From Lepidostoma basale (Eukaryota; Arthropoda; Insecta; Trichoptera; Lepidostomatidae), in NCBI GenBank assembly GCA_022606425.2, contig JAHDVF020001222.1, forward strand, positions 124,001 to 188,000: a DNA stretch of 64,000 nucleotides, written 5' to 3'. The notes beneath the pieces are model-generated. The model had not been told where the DNA came from. It searched no databases and saw only the letters and a program-made list of their open reading frames with translations. Position numbers and translations under genes: made by a program. The first letter of the stretch is position 1. Every line of letters starts with the position of its first letter. Shown piece by piece: positions 23,701 to 34,436 of this stretch.

Positions 23701-25255
23701 ACAACGCGCCGCTCCTGTGGCGCAATTTGTATGGGACATCTTTGCGCGTAAGTCGGCACGGGTTACACTGTTCCGAATAAGGAAAAAAATTGTTTTCGAA
23801 TGTTTTAGGCCCAAATGAATAAAACAATAGCCTATGCGTTGTAAAATTAAAACTTTGAAAAATAAGGGACACCCTAGAGTACTTATTTAATTTGAATATA
23901 GAACAGAGAACCTCAACTCTCAGATGATAAAAAATAGCAAAATTCCTACGAAGCAAACCGCATTGAAATTCCTTAAGTTCGCGCCTCTTGGTTATGAAAA
24001 TCAATTACGATTACCTTTTTTTCATTGATGTTCATTTATAATAATATTTATAATATATCGTTATAAGCCGTGCCTTTTGTGGTAGAGCGTAGTGAAATAG
24101 CACTCCACGACATTTTAATTCTTTCAAATAATGAAAACAAAACAAAAATGACGACCTTCGTGGCAGAGTGGTAAGAGCTCTGATTCCCATTCCGAAGGTT
24201 CTGGGTTCGATTCCCGGCGATGGCAGTGTGATTGTCACATTGTCTTTGGTCTGGCGTAGTATTCACGTGACAATAAAATGGCGATAGATTGGCTACCTGT
24301 CACATGTCACGAGAATCAATATATCAGCTTAAAAAAAAAAATGTATACTGTAATTGGGTTCAAGCAACCTGTTGTATACGTAAAAAAAAAAAAAAAAAAT
24401 TATACAAAATTTCTTTTTTATTATGTATTTAGTGTGCTTCCACTTGTGTTTGTGTTCGACCATTATTTAAAATGAACTTCTACCAAGAAATTTCAATTAA
24501 AAACATTAATTATTTAATTCTTTCACTTGTAGATTTTTCATTATTTAATTTTAGATTTGAGAATTAATTAATTTAAATTATTTGTTACCTGGGAAAAAAA
24601 CTGCCGTTAAATGCAATTTGAATACGAGTATCTTTAGTAAAAAAAACTCTTCAAAAAGGTGTCATTTTTTTTTACATTTTTTTCAATAGAACCGATTATT
24701 AATGAATAGTTTAATTTACATAGGCACCAAATGAGGTTCGCAACCCATCACACCGCGTCTCCCGCGGGGCCGAAAAGAGAAGGATGGAGTGCCGCATCGG
24801 TTAAAGTGTGGCAGTTCATTCTTTCTGCCTACCCCTTCGGGGAGACGGCGTAATGGTTAGTTAGTTAGTTAGGCACCAAATACCAAAAAAACAAGTAGGT
24901 GTGCGGTTTCTTTCTATAGGTATGTCACATAGAACGAAACTGCTACTGACTTACTTTTTATGCCAATTTTACTTCAATCATTCAATTATACAATCATAAT
25001 CGGAGAACAATATAAAATATTATAATTATTATAAAATATGTCGAAAAAAGACAAAGACAAATTAAAACAAACGGCGCTTTGATTGATATTTTTTAATTAT
25101 GTAATTTCACATTGTAAGTATTGTATAAATTATAGCTTATTTTGTTATTTATTAAAATTTTAATTAGATAGGTACCATTTCCGCCAAATTTCGTAAAGTA
25201 AAATTATAATATTAGACTAACCTGCCAATAGCAGAATTGCAATGGGTGTCTCCAT
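17791..25255 (-). CDS. Secreted phosphatidylethanolamine-binding protein (PEBP family), complete
   Basis: Five exons on the minus strand, in coding order: 25255-25222, 20608-20496, 19116-18993, 18816-18603, 17929-17791 (TAA at 17793-17791). All have AG/GT borders and the phases fit, giving 207 residues. The first exon, [11 protein letters not shown], plus the start of the second forms a short hydrophobic N-terminus, so I infer a signal peptide. The PEBP fold signatures are [31 protein letters not shown] (ligand-pocket DPDAPSR), [13 protein letters not shown] and [18 protein letters not shown]. The end, [13 protein letters not shown], is also typical. PEBPs bind anionic or phosphoethanolamine head groups; insect roles include signalling modulation and immunity. 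Introns are short at the 3' end, but intron 1 (about 4.6 kb) holds a hAT transposon, a SINE and RTE copies. It could equally be called OV-16 or odorant-binding-like; the family call is firm, the specific role unknown. Confidence 0.9.
18185..18345. mobile_element. Fold-back MITE (AGGCGAAACATGTC family)
   Basis: TTTCTAGAGGTTTTATTATA, GACTTGTTTTGCCTTTCTAA, then ACAGACATTTTCATTCATAT and TCATTGTTCAAGAAACAATA. In the last PEBP intron (17930-18602). Confidence 0.55.
18405..18510 (+). mobile_element. Collapsed fold-back copy with hammerhead-like motif
   Basis: CACTTTGTATTTAACCACGG is followed at 18469 by ATTGCCCTGATGAAGTTTGG and GTCCAAGTGAAACTATT. It keeps CTGATGA, but the GAAAC palindrome is decayed. 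Confidence 0.5.
19640..19935 (-). mobile_element. LINE family F 3' fragment
   Basis: Minus strand near-copy of 41755-42080: [20 protein letters not shown] and [20 protein letters not shown], then a [13 protein letters not shown] tail. Confidence 0.6.
20010..20340. mobile_element. Long-inverted-repeat element, shortened copy
   Basis: GAGACGAAGATGCAAATTGG and GTGTTTACAGGACTTAT face inverse copies within 330 bp. Same family as 7985-8680. Confidence 0.65.
20764..20915 (-). mobile_element. RTE-like family A 3' tail
   Basis: AACTAACTAGCCATCACGC, GAAAGGGTAGGCAGAAAGAA, then a block ending TGTGATGGGTTGCGAACCTC. It matches 24735-24872 in the other orientation. Confidence 0.55.
21010..21330 (+). mobile_element. 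RTE-like family A 3' fragment
   Basis: WTWKGMKVG-like start, then [31 protein letters not shown] and a GTTAGTTAGTTAG tail. It faces an inverted copy at 21345. Confidence 0.7.
21345..21830 (-). mobile_element. RTE-like family A 3' fragment, inverted
   Basis: Minus strand reads [40 protein letters not shown] and [20 protein letters not shown]. It meets 21010-21330 tail to tail at the (GTTA)n ends. Confidence 0.7.
21895..23876 (-). mobile_element. hAT-type DNA transposon with decayed transposase
   Basis: Flanked by 8-bp GAGTACTT (21887-21894 and 23877-23884), with TIRs TAGGGTGTCCCTTAT and ATAAGGGACACCCTA. An 8-bp duplication and TAGGG ends fit the hAT superfamily. Minus-strand reading frames include [20 protein letters not shown] (near 23200), [17 protein letters not shown] (near 22750) and [20 protein letters not shown] (near 22300). 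These read like one transposase broken by stops and frameshifts. It sits in PEBP intron 1. Confidence 0.75.
24150..24310 (+). mobile_element. tRNA-derived SINE (SINE1)
   Basis: Pol III A box TGGCAGAGTGG (24173-24183) and B box GGTTCGATTCC (24204-24214), then a body with ATGGCAGTGTGATTGTCACA and TGGCGATAGATTGGCTACC. Copies at 41128 (+), 39640 (-) and 58230 (-). Confidence 0.85.
24735..24872 (+). mobile_element. RTE-like family A 3' tail
   Basis: GGTTCGCAACCCATCACACC, then CTTTCTGCCTACCCCTTCGG and GTTAGTTAGTTAG. Confidence 0.55.
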
Positions 25256-25693
25256 GTTAACAAAGTGTTGTGCACTGATTTGTAATTTGATTGTCAGTAT
25301 TCTCTTCAAAATAGTCAGTTGAACAAAAAACAAGTTAAACCAGTATGAGCCAAGACAGTGGTGGCTGGTAAAAAATATGATAAATCTTACAAACAAAGCG
25401 CATTCATTCCTTAACCCTTTGGTTGCCGAAATCCGAAATATCGCCTTTCGCTATACCATCGAGATGTCCCGAATCCGATGAACCGAAGCCATGATTTATT
25501 AAAGAATCATATATGTTTTAGACAGAGTGTGAGGAAGTGAGCATATTTAGAATTAAAGATTTCATTAAATGTAAAAGAAAAGTGTTGTTCTTTTGTAGTT
25601 AATGGGCACGGCGTAGAAAAGAACAGTGGACGGACAGCCAGCCAATAAGGGTCTTATGTCTTAGTTTTGTTTAGGTCACATAATTTTATTATA

Positions 25694-26347
25694 CAGTAGA
25701 ACCTGGATAATTGGAACCTGGTTGATTGGCATAACTCTATAATTGTCAGAAAAGTTTTGTTAACTAAAACCTCTTTAATTGGAAAAAATAAACCTGTTTA
25801 ATTGATCTCGACATTCTGGTCCTAAACCTCTGTAATTGGAGAGCACTGTCTTCTCGACCTCTGTTATTGTAGAGCACTGCCTTCTCGATCTATGTAAACT
25901 GACATCTCCTCAGTATTTGTTCTGTACTCATCGAAGGTGGTCCATTTTAGATCACAATGTTTCACAAACGTAAATATAACGGCCTTGATTTGAGCTCGAA
26001 ACTAAAATTAATCCAAGAAATTGACGCCGGTAAATCTCGCGAAGAGTTGTGCAGGCTGAAACAGGCCCATATAACTGATTTTTTCAAGCCACAATAATTA
26101 AATTTATTATTTGTATGTACAATAACAATTTACTAATTAAACTTTTATTAAAATTTTATTGGTTTTTTTATGCATCAATCCATGCATTGTTTATATTGCT
26201 TTTCTGTTTATGTCGTTACAAAATCTGGTTAAAAAACCAAAGTACAACCTGGACCTGGATACACGAAAAACTGGATTATTGGAAAACCTGGTTAATTGAC
26301 CATCGTAGACCTGGTCCCTTGGAATGCCAATTATCCAGGATCCACTA
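25694..26347 (+). mobile_element. Internally deleted pogo/Tigger element
   Basis: TA|CAGTAGAACCTGGATAATTGG at the left and the inverse CCAATTATCCAGGATCCACTA|TA at the right. A short ORF reads MFHKRKYNGLDLSSKLKLIQ, then EIDAGKSREELC, the CENP-B-type N-terminal helix-turn-helix. It runs straight into LKQAHITDFFKPQ and a stop, so the whole DDE catalytic domain is missing. Confidence 0.8.
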
Positions 26348-26349
26348 TA

Positions 26350-27800
26350 CATAAATCGTAGTGTCTGGACTCCGCTGGGAATATTTATTGACGAGATAAA
26401 GCTAAATTAATGGCACGGTTTACAAACTTGACGGTGATCGTAAGAATGGTGGCTGCTGGCTGTGGATTTATTTTTAAACCGTGGGTATAAAACTACAGTG
26501 GTAAATTTTTGTGTCGCTCTCGGCCCAGAATATGAACACTTGCACCTTTTTCAAAGGAGCCGACGTTTTAATTTTGATAAAATAAAACATTTATTTTAGA
26601 CTGTTTATAAATTATATAATATATTTTACTTTTGAATTACTTTATCTAAAATCGCGGTTATTTTGCCATAGTAATCCCAAAAATGCCGGCAGACAAAGGG
26701 CAATCGCACCTTTTCGTTATGAAAATCAATTACAAATACATTGTTTTAATTGCGCATTTAACTATTCAAATACTGTCACTATTCTCCACTGATTTTCCAA
26801 GTACAATAAGCAAAATAATATTATGTAAATATTCGATTATAAGCAATCAATAATTAACTTAACTCTTCAAGCAAATATAAATAACAGGTTTCAGAGTTTG
26901 TTGACTTTTCGCAATATTTTCTATAATGGCGGTACGGTGTTCTATATTCAAATTAAATAAGTTTTTTTTATTTCCAAAGTAGTTAAATTTTAAAATCCAT
27001 TCTAAAGACATTTTTCAATATATTGTATTAAAACTGCATGTATGAACTTTTCTGTGTTAAAGTTTTTTTGTTATGAATAACTAACAGTAAATAATTATGT
27101 TTTGTTTATAGGATTGCCATTTTAATAATAAAAACTGAATGATGGCAGTTATGCTGTCGAAATCGGTTGTTAATTTAAATATTTATAGAATTATACTAAA
27201 ACGAAAACTTATATTGCTTCTGTAATATGAATAAATATCTTGTGAAAAACATTGCTTATTATCAAAAGACCTTTTTGATTTATTAACAAATAATTTCGGA
27301 TTATAGACTTCCTTCTTTAGTGTAACGTTTTCAAAATAAAATGTTTATCCAAAGTTTAAATAAGTAGCTACATATTTTAATCAATGAAACATAATGTTTT
27401 ATATCCACGTAATAATGACTTTTTCCCATTAATTAAGTATGAATTACATCCAATATATGTATATTTTATATCGAAGACGTTTCTTGAACAATGGTATAAA
27501 ACTCAATATGACCAAAATATTAATGAAAACATCCATTTTCAACAAGTTTAATAATATTTTATAAAATTAAAATGTTGCACCGAATTAGAGTATTGTCAAA
27601 AACATAAATATGATAATACCAAAAATGTGTTTTGGTGTATTGTTTATATCTAGAAAATGGACGTTTTCATAAAATTTAATATTAAATATCTCTCTTACTT
27701 CGTTGTCAATAACTTAAATTATAACAGAGATTTAAAAAGTGTGAGTTAATTCTGTGAAATTCTATAATGAGATATAAAAAAAAAATTAAAACTCTGTTTT
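26350..27800. other. AT-rich intergenic stretch
   Basis: No gene recognised. 26930-27065 is, on the minus strand, an unoccupied relative of the sequence flanking the hAT element (shares TCTTTAGAATGGA and CTTATTTAATTTGAATATAG). Confidence 0.4.
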
Positions 27801-27945
27801 TTCCACTTTTATGTTTATTTTTCTCGGCATATTTCGAAGGATTACACCTTCATCATCGGGACAACGATACAAACGTTTATATCGTTAATCCGATGATGAA
27901 GGTGTAAGCTATCGAAACATGACGAGAAAAATAAAATCAAAAATG
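27800..27945. mobile_element. Small fold-back with hammerhead-like arms
   Basis: Left arm, minus strand: CCGATGATGAAGG..CCTTCGAAATATG. Right arm, plus strand: CCGATGATGAAGGTGTAAGC and ATCGAAACATGACGAG. The arms surround AACGTTTATATCGTT. Confidence 0.6.
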
Positions 27946-28639
27946 AGTGTTTTAATTCATATAAAAAAATTAAACAATATTCGTATTTTATAATATTTAA
28001 AAACATACATAAATTAAATAATAAAAATGGTTCCAACCTCGCGATGATTTTTTTAAACATTGTGTACAAAATACACAAATATTATTATGTGTGTATTATG
28101 CAATTAATTATAATTCGGTATGAGAAACAAATAAGCTTACCTTTGACACGGAAAGTGAAATCCAAAGTGGCTAGCTATGTGCATTTTAGTTATATAACTG
28201 CAATATTGGCGATAAAAAATAATCTCAAGTAGAGCCATATCATAAATTTTACATGTATTCGGTTTTAGATAACGTTAATAAAATAAAATACTAATTAATA
28301 CATATATTATTAACATTGTGTGTACACCCATTAAGATAGATGATGTAGCATAAAAAAATCATATTTTATATCAGTCTGCACAGTTACATTTGCAAGAGAT
28401 TAAAAAATGACAGTTTTATTGACTTACCTAGATTATTGATTGACTTTGATTTAATATTGGGTACACTGATTTAGTATGGGTTCGAATTAGTTTGCAAATA
28501 TGCCCATAAGGCGAAATGGGTGAGTGTTTCCATGAAGAATAATGGCCCTGACTCATCACTGAGGGATATTTGGATGGATGTGGACAGAATTGAGCAAATG
28601 AAAGGGTTTCCTTATCTTGAGGCCGTCATTATGGAAGCC

Positions 28640-28800
28640 AAATGTACAATATGCGCGCAGAGTTAGATTATACAGTTCAAAAAGGCCTGCGTCATGCAGC
28701 CTCCTTGAAGACAATTCTAAAATTTAAACTCCTATCCAGAAACAACAAACTGTGTATTTATAACACCATCATCAAGCTAGTTTGAAGATTTTATATAGCT
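28640..28800 (+). pseudogene. LINE reverse transcriptase C-terminal scrap
   Basis: Reads KGLRHAASLKTILKFKLLSR and NNKLCIYNTIIKLV. This resembles the post-RT region LLxxNSKLxxxNKLxxYKTxIRPI of jockey-type LINEs. Short and broken. Confidence 0.45.
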
Positions 28801-28849
28801 TTATTTATTTTCATAAATTAATCGCCAGAATAATTAGTAATCAAATCAA

Positions 28850-29410
28850 ATCAGTTTATTTTCTCAAAAGACATTACAATTTTTTTTTATAGTTTAAGGC
28901 ATCTATTGAGAACAGGTAAAACATAATAAATATATAATACCAGGAACGCATGAGAGATGGTTCGACATTAGGAATACACGATACTCTCCAAAATTAAGAG
29001 TATTTGTCTTCTGAATGTACTTTCACGAATATGAAAGACATCGATCTCCGAAGCGATCATGTTCAGCAGTTTGATTGCTCTCCCCACCGGCATCACCAGA
29101 GGCAGGTTGGTTCTGCATGTTGGTAGATAAAACAGTCTGTGTTGACGCTGTCGAAGATAACCATCCGGAACATAAAGATGGATAGCCTCCAAGATGACGG
29201 AATTCTCAAAGAATCCCCTGATAAGTCTGAAGAAATGGGTAAGTGTGCACCCATCCCTTCTTATCTGTAAACTATTGGTCCCCAGCATGCCCAAGAGGAA
29301 TGCAGTGGGAAAAAGCCACGGATAGCTACCAAACTCTCTCATGTAGAGATATCTCAGAAATCTTTTCTGAACCCTCTCTAACATGAGAGAGTATCTCGTA
29401 TTAATGCCCA
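28850..29410 (-). mobile_element. LINE family B 3' fragment, longest copy
   Basis: 147-residue minus ORF: YSLMLERVQKRFLRYLYMRE, FLLGMLGTNSLQIRR, YLRQRQHRLFYLPTCRTN and ESTFRRQILLILESIV. ERVQKRFLRYL followed by a short C-terminal domain is typical of jockey/R1-type RT ends. The 3' tail is CTCAATAGATGCCTTAAAC on that strand. Confidence 0.7.
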
Positions 29411-29414
29411 TGTT

Positions 29415-30110
29415 GTACCCATAATGTATATTTTGTTATATTTCAAAGCAATTTATTAGGAAAATTGAGAGGGTTTATTTAAAATGGCAGTAAGCAGTTT
29501 GTTGTATTTTTGTAACGACTATTAAATTTGAAAATGTTCAATGAATGATGATAGAGAATGAATTTGATTATATTGAAATCTTTAAATCAATTTTATCGTC
29601 AAATATTATAAGATAGAGCTTCGATATGAAATAATGTAAGAGAGATAAAAACTAGATGAAAATCATAAAATCATGAAAATCACAAAAATGGTTTCCTAAT
29701 ATGTTGCGATGCGATTGAAATAATTTAAGATCAATGTTTATGGACACATACGATAAATACATGATTTGTATTTTTTCCGACTGATTGTTCAGTCGGAAAA
29801 ACAGAACCCAGAACCACAGTGATATGATATGAATGAAGGAAACGATATATTAATTAGAAGGGTTTCATAAGATCATAACCAAAGTTCTCATTTAGTAATT
29901 TTTATTACATATTTACTGACTACTTTATTATTTAGCGGGTTATTCTAAATAGGAAAGTCATCTAAATACTTATAAACAATAAAAACAATAATCTGTGTTT
30001 GGTGTTTCCTGTAATACACGATATATCGATCTCCCTTGAAAATTATTTAAATTTTCCGCGTCAGAAGTCTAATTTCTATGGTTTTAAATATAAGGCCCAA
30101 AAGTATTTTG
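29415..30110. other. AT-rich stretch upstream of RpL29
   Basis: No repeat family or gene recognised. A short inverted repeat TTTTTCCGACTGA/TCAGTCGGAAAAA lies at 29773-29802. Confidence 0.35.
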
Positions 30111-30149
30111 TCTATGATAAATAACAACAAATTTTGTCTGTGGTTCGCC

Positions 30150-30180
30150 GTTCTTTCCGGTTTTATCATCTGTCAAGAAG
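30150..30180 (+). promoter_or_regulatory. RpL29: Probable 5' non-coding exon of RpL29 with a TOP-like start
   Basis: A pyrimidine run, TTCTTTCC (30151-30158), resembles the 5' TOP start of ribosomal-protein mRNAs. It is followed by AAG then GCAAGT at 30181, a good match to a GC-AG donor. The acceptor TTTTCAG ends at 30384, 18 bases before the ATG. The exon is inferred from signals only; no transcript is available. Confidence 0.45.
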
Positions 30181-30402
30181 GCAAGTCTGTTGTCAAATAT
30201 AAAGTTTTTTCATTTTTATTAATGTAATCTGTACACAAAATCTTTGACATAGTCTTTCAATTTCTTCGTTATATTTTTTACGATTATTTGTGATAAATAT
30301 TTTCGGTGATGTTCATGAATTTAGTGATCTCTTTGTATGTGATGTTCACCGAGGTAACCTAAAATTAAAATTTTGTGTTTTCAGGAATACCTCAAAGTCG
30401 CA

Positions 30403-31858
30403 ATGGCCAAGTCCAAGAATCATACAAATCATAATCAGAGTAAGTGTTAAACAATTCAATCCATAATTTATTAATTAAATAGTTTAGTTATTAAAGAAGG
30501 TATGAATGTTTTCTTTTTGGATTAGTGATATGACACCCTTAAAATATTGCACTATTTGTTGTGCTGCGATTTACTTTAAACTTTATTCGTGGTTTCTTCT
30601 CATACCTCATATATGAATTATACGCTTGTGTTGTATTATATATCAAAATGTGTTTTAAATTTTCCCAAAGTAATATTATAAAATTTGTTTTTTTTCAGAC
30701 AGGAAGGCTCACCGCAATGGTATCAAGAGGCCATTGAAGTCCAGATTTGAATCCACCTTAGGGGTAATTAATTTGATATCTTTTCAACACAAACTACGAT
30801 TTTTAAATACATGTCTATGATTTTAGTATCAAGTATCCAGTGTTGTAGTGAGATATATGTTTTCTATGTTTCGTAAATTCAGTTAAATTAGTCATTTCGA
30901 CACATTTTGTTTTGCGATGAACAACAACTTTATTTCAAGTTCTCTGTTTAAACTAAAAATAATAAAAACACATTTTTATATTAACCCTAATGGTCCGCCT
31001 ACAATAGCAGTTCGCATTTATTCTCCGTGTTTAACTTGTAATATCTGGTAAATTTACTACGGCGGACCAAAAGTAAAAATTTGTATTATATACTATTACG
31101 TATTCTCTGTGATTACGAGTTAAACTTTCATCAAAGGATGAATGTTTAACTTTAAACAAATATTTTTACAAATAGTTGTACAAAGATTTAATTTAATTTT
31201 TTTGTTGTGCGTGTCCCATACGGATCACGGCCAATCAACTGCCGAGCTACGAAGTTTTGGTTTCTCCTACTGTGTCGCAATCTTTGATTTTGAGTGTGTG
31301 TTTACTTAGGATGACTCTTATATCATTATTAGTTATCAATGGCGAGATGTTTTGATTTCATTTATAAACAAGATTTTCAATGTAATTATTTTTATTTGTT
31401 TTCTTAAACTCAAAATCGATGTTTCAAATTCTTGCCACCTTTAAGGGTTAAATAACTTATTGATTTATAAGAAGTGAGCATAGATTTTTAGAACGCTCAT
31501 GTTTCTTGGTGTGTTTAAAAGTCAGTGGCATAACGTAATTTTTTTTTTTTTAATTTATATAATTTTCCAAGTTTCATAATTCTGTATCATTATTAAATGA
31601 TACAGAAAAGCTGCTCACAATAAAATATAGCCATTTATTTTATTGTTGTATTCAAATTGTAATTAATGGTTGTATGACTGCATAATTTTATAATCATGAA
31701 CACGTTTTCTCCGAAATTAAAACCTGCTCTCCTTTTAGATGGATGCCAAATTCCTGAGGAACCAGAGGTTCTCCAAGAAGCATAATCTGAAGCCCGCGGA
31801 GCAGAAGAAGAAGGCCGAAGAAAATGCGGCCAAGAGGAAAGAACAGAAGAAACCCTAG
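30403..31858 (+). CDS. RpL29: 60S ribosomal protein eL29, complete
   Basis: Three coding exons, 30403-30439, 30699-30763 and 31739-31858 (TAG at 31856), give a 73-residue protein. It begins MAKSKNHTNHNQNRKAHRNG, the near-invariant start of eL29. It continues IKRPLKSRFESTLGMDAKFLRNQRFSKKHN and ends in a lysine-rich tail (KPAEQKKKAEENAAKRKEQKKP). The length is close to fly RpL29. The basic N-terminus binds 25S/28S rRNA in the large subunit. The start is fixed by family identity, with context GTCGCAATGG. A probable non-coding first exon lies near 30150. Intron 2 contains a TTAA-flanked element of about 460 bp. No canonical AATAAA was seen directly after the stop; AATATAAA lies about 100 bp downstream. 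Confidence 0.95.
30985..31447. mobile_element. TTAA-flanked piggyBac-like MITE in RpL29 intron 2
   Basis: TTAA at 30981 and 31448, ends CCCTAATGGTCCGCC and the degenerate inverse ACCTTTAAGGG. 463 bp, non-coding, matches 10211-11279. Confidence 0.75.
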
Positions 31859-32049
31859 ACATTAAGTTAACGGACACCGTAGTGTTTTATATTTGTGTGA
31901 ACACTTGTGATACAAGTCCTTCCTGAGTTTGAATCCAACCTGATCTTGTTCATGGAAATATAAAATACTTAACACAATCTCTGGTTTCATTTATACCCTT
32001 TTTTATGACAACTGAATGTGTTTTTATTTATGACACACGCAGTGTAAAA

Positions 32050-32240
32050 TGTATTTATAATACACAATACTAAAAGGTGGACACATTCAAAGTCGGAAAA
32101 ATCAACGAGCGTTCATGTTATGATGTATGAATGCAGAGAAAACTCGAGAGGTATGTCAGGACAGAGCAGTATTGCAATACATCCTCTGCCTGCCCTTGGA
32201 GAGAAAGGGTGTGACGGTAAGTACATTTAGTTAGAAGGGG
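32050..32240 (+). mobile_element. RTE-like family A 3' end
   Basis: AAAAGGTGGACACATTCAAA, GTATGTCAGGACAGAGCAGT, then CATCCTCTGCCTGCCC. Non-coding remnant. Confidence 0.5.
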
Positions 32241-32304
32241 CTCGTACCAATTGTTAACAAAAGTTAACCTGGATTTTGTATAATCAAATGAAATGACTTT
32301 TACT

Positions 32305-32420
32305 AACTAGCCATCACACCGTCTCGAAAGAGTAGGCATAAAGAATGGACTGCCGCACTGTTCTTTCCTGACAATTCACTCATTTCCTCAACATTCATAC
32401 ATCGCTTCCGTGCGTTACGT
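32305..32420 (-). mobile_element. RTE-like family A 3' end
   Basis: AACTAGCCATCACACCGTCT, then GCATAAAGAATGGACTGCCG and TCCTGACAATTCACTCATTT. Confidence 0.5.
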
Positions 32421-32929
32421 AAAATGGAAAGGATGAATTTATCTTGTTCAAAATTTAGATTTGAAAAAAAATTTCAACTGAAATTTTGCAAGCTAAACAT
32501 TTCCTGTTATAAGCGCAGGGGTCCGTAGCACTTCCTACTTCTGGTATATGACTAATCTGGCACTGAACATATCTAGTCGACTCTCTAGTTAAATTAAATC
32601 TTCATCATTGACAGAAAAATAGGTAAACGAGTCTTATTATCTGTAAAATGAAACATGCTTTTAATCTTCCCTCAGCAATGATGTGTAACTAGTGCATATC
32701 GTTTCTAATAAGCTTAATATCTCTAAATATAAATACTGGGCTACGATTTATGATAATCCTCCACTATTCATCAATTGAAATAATCCTTACCTAAATACTT
32801 ATTGGGCACAGAAAAAGTACTTTAAGTGTTGCTAGTGACTGACTCATTGATTATTTATATCTCACTCCCACTTCATTTGTAAGTACAATGTATTCTTGAA
32901 AACGAGAATTATGAAATGAAATGTCTGTT

Positions 32930-33385
32930 TTTTAAACTAACTAACCATCACGCTGTCTCTCCGAAGGGGTAGACAGAAAGAATGTACTGCCACACTTTTC
33001 TTTCCTCACATTTATCTCGCTTCCTCAATATTCATACATTGTGTCATGCACGCGCGTTGATTTCTCTTACTCCTCACGTGGCCAATATTCAATATTTGAT
33101 TTATTTGAACGTGCCACGTTTTCCTCGGTTTCCTCTATTTCTAGTTCCATTTACACAGTTGACATACAATTTTTTTACCATTCTTTCTTCATTCATTATT
33201 TCCATGTGCCCAAACCATCTTAATGATCCTTTCATTATTTTGTTCATAATACGATCATTCGCACCGCATTCACTTCTTATATTTTCATTTGACACTCTCT
33301 AATAGACAGAGTATCTACACATTTGTCTAAGAGATCTCATTTCTACTGCTTTTATTCTACTTTCATCCTTCTTTTGCCAGTTTTT
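32930..33385 (-). mobile_element. RTE-like family A fragment
   Basis: Minus strand includes [20 protein letters not shown] and NENIRSECGANDRIMNKIMK, ending in (GTTA)n complement AACTAACTAACC at 32935. Confidence 0.7.
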
Positions 33386-33389
33386 TAAA

Positions 33390-33490
33390 GTTATATTTAA
33401 TTGGAATGGTATGTTTCACCTTGTAAAAGCATTATCAAATGTCATTTGACAATGCTTTAACAAGGAGAAACATGTCATTCCCTTGAATAG
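33390..33490. mobile_element. Fold-back MITE, short palindromic copy
   Basis: GGTATGTTTCACCTTGTAAA and CATTATCAAATG, then the inverse CAATGCTTTAACAAGG, GAGAAACATGTCATTCCC. Confidence 0.6.
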
Positions 33491-34016
33491 TAATAAGCTT
33501 TCATTCGAATATAATATTGAACTGAAATGAACATGTGTAAAAATAATGTTTTTGAATGATCAAAGAACAAGTATTTCACAATTTTCTAAAAATAGTCACT
33601 GTGTTTCCAGTAGGAAGCAAAGTCTTGGACAATATTTATGTTTAACATTTGGTGCAAACGACTATAGTTACAATTAAAAAATATATATGAATTGTGCATT
33701 CTACTTTATGCTCCACAAGATAAACATATAATATGAGTACATAATTTCACTAATGTGCAATGTTACACATTTTTTAATATTGAATATTAAGAAGCAAGTA
33801 CTGCAGAGGCAAATTATGATTGGCCTATTGCAATCAGTTTATTCTAAATGTTGTATGCAGTGTGGGTAGATCCTTCCATTGCGAATGTAGTATTGTCATT
33901 CGCAATGGCATTTTAATCATTTTTATTTAAGAGTTTACACAACTCTTGCATTTTAAAAAGTCATTTTAGTTAATTATATTTTAAATATAGTACAGTTTCT
34001 TTTTATTACATTTCAG

Positions 34017-34039
34017 AGAAGAGTTCACTTGTTATGGCG
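34017..34039 (+). pseudogene. Orphan micro-exon resembling the end of the SLC6 first coding exon
   Basis: A 23-nt stretch with a strong acceptor (TTTATTACATTTCAG) and donor (GTAAGA). It reads KSSLVMA in the frame that matches EESCVMAV at the end of the SLC6 exon ending at 36013. Both share GTTATGGC before the donor. It may be a relic of a duplicated exon, an alternative 5' exon, or chance. Confidence 0.35.
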
Positions 34040-34436
34040 GTAAGAAGATATTTTTGAGTATTTAAAATGTCCTTTACTCCCATGACTATTTAAACTCATA
34101 AAAGAAATGTGGTAATGTGTTTTGAATAGATTACTCAAATAATGTGTTTTATCATATAACATCAAATGGACACAATATTTTTAAAATGCAATGTTTTGTT
34201 TTGGAGAACTTAGCAATTAAAGCATTTTTATTTTCTAGATTTTTTTGTGCACGTCTTTGACTAATTATTTTGTTGGATTTTAATTGTAATATAATTATAC
34301 ACAGTGCATCAAATAATATTAAATTCGTTTAAAAATATTATAGATTTGTTAATAAACGAACTTTCTGTAATATTTGTTGAACAAATTTCATTATTGTGTG
34401 GGGTCATCACTATTGGAGATGTGCATTTTATATATG

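Noticed and set aside
24170..24240. A functional tRNA gene
   Set aside because: A and B boxes are present, but no cloverleaf closes and the sequence runs into a repeated SINE body with three other copies.
28430..28640. Possible coding stretch (DGPDSSLRDIWMDVDRIEQM-like reading)
   Set aside because: Too short, no splice frame and no recognisable family; probably another LINE scrap but not supportable.
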